Shown here piece after piece: positions 5,220 to 5,303 of a stretch of 5,303 nt of DNA. This DNA comes from Chitinophagaceae bacterium (GTDB lineage: Bacteria > Bacteroidota > Bacteroidia > Chitinophagales > Chitinophagaceae), in NCBI GenBank assembly GCA_026785745.1, contig JAJAZO010000381.1, forward strand, positions 1 to 5,303. Direction: 5' to 3'. Positions within the stretch are counted from its first letter, which is position 1, and the number at the start of each line of letters is the position of its first letter. Below the pieces are notes generated by a model. It was not told the DNA's origin. It did no database searches and worked only from the letters and a program-made list of their open reading frames with translations. The translations under genes and the position numbers were made by a program.

Positions 5220-5263
5220 GCCACAGATTACACACATTAACACGCAATGATTGATTCGCAATC
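5220..5263 (+). repeat. Second copy of the GCCACAGATT repeat (copy 2, left arm)
   Basis: GCCACAGATT (5220-5229), then a degenerate unit ACACACATT, then AACAC and the core GATTGATTCGCAATC (5249-5263), which differs from the copy 1 core by one base. A short CACAGCCTG (5273-5281) after it parallels CACAGGCTG (4649-4657) in copy 1. It has the same orientation as copy 1. The right arm is not seen and may lie beyond the window. The remaining bases, 5264-5303, show no gene. Confidence 0.65.
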
Positions 5264-5303
5264 TGATTGTCTTCACAGCCTGCCGTGTCCAACAAGGAGA
5301 AAC

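Noticed and set aside
4970..5224. Minus-strand 84-codon open frame overlapping the rnhA start
   Set aside because: Out-of-frame shadow of rnhA, which has all catalytic residues.
5291..5303. AACAAGGAGAAAC at the right edge as a ribosome binding site for another gene
   Set aside because: No following start codon is in the window, and genes here do not use Shine-Dalgarno sites.

Overview
The window looks like chromosomal DNA from a member of the Bacteroidota, most like the Chitinophagaceae/Sphingobacteriia. Evidence: start codons lack Shine-Dalgarno sequences and often have A-rich leaders. Promoter-like TAnnTTTG (-7) motifs stand upstream of several genes. The encoded proteins resemble Bacteroidota versions of XerD, YkgJ-type, YraN, ManA and a DUF6580-like membrane protein. 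This placement comes from reading alone, not from a search.

Layout: (1) Positions 1-1246, minus strand: an apparent two-gene unit. A lipoprotein gene comes first, and xerD starts inside its stop codon (TAATG overlap). xerD runs off the left edge, losing its C-terminal catalytic half. (2) A 102-bp divergent gap with a good promoter for the lipoprotein gene leads to a plus-strand YkgJ-family cysteine-cluster gene (1349-1864). (3) Positions 1849-2313 are the most unusual part. Two arrays of heptamers (GGTCAAT, GGTGAAT, GGGGAAT) lie in inverted orientation around a full-length minus-strand four-helix-bundle (23S-IVS/S23-like) gene. That gene carries two in-frame stops, so it is a pseudogene. The arrays touch the stop codons of both neighbouring genes, which suggests a small decayed insertion between two convergent genes. 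(4) yraN (2312-2671, minus) and manA (2709-3896, plus) diverge from a 37-bp gap. (5) A six-helix membrane protein gene (3970-4539, plus) has its own promoter and a strong intrinsic terminator. (6) rnhA (4711-5184, minus) lies between two copies of another intergenic repeat, built from GCCACAGATT/AACACAGATT units and an ATTGC...GCAAT hairpin.

The intact genes are mostly housekeeping: chromosome dimer resolution (XerD), mannose/fructose-6-phosphate interconversion (ManA), RNA-DNA hybrid removal (RNase HI), and conserved proteins of uncertain role (YraN, YkgJ-like, DUF6580-like). They do not form one pathway. The accessory signal is in the gaps: two unrelated families of short intergenic repeats, one of them associated with the dead four-helix-bundle gene. 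I see no rRNA, tRNA, CRISPR array or complete transposase gene, and no convincing new defence or biosynthetic system.
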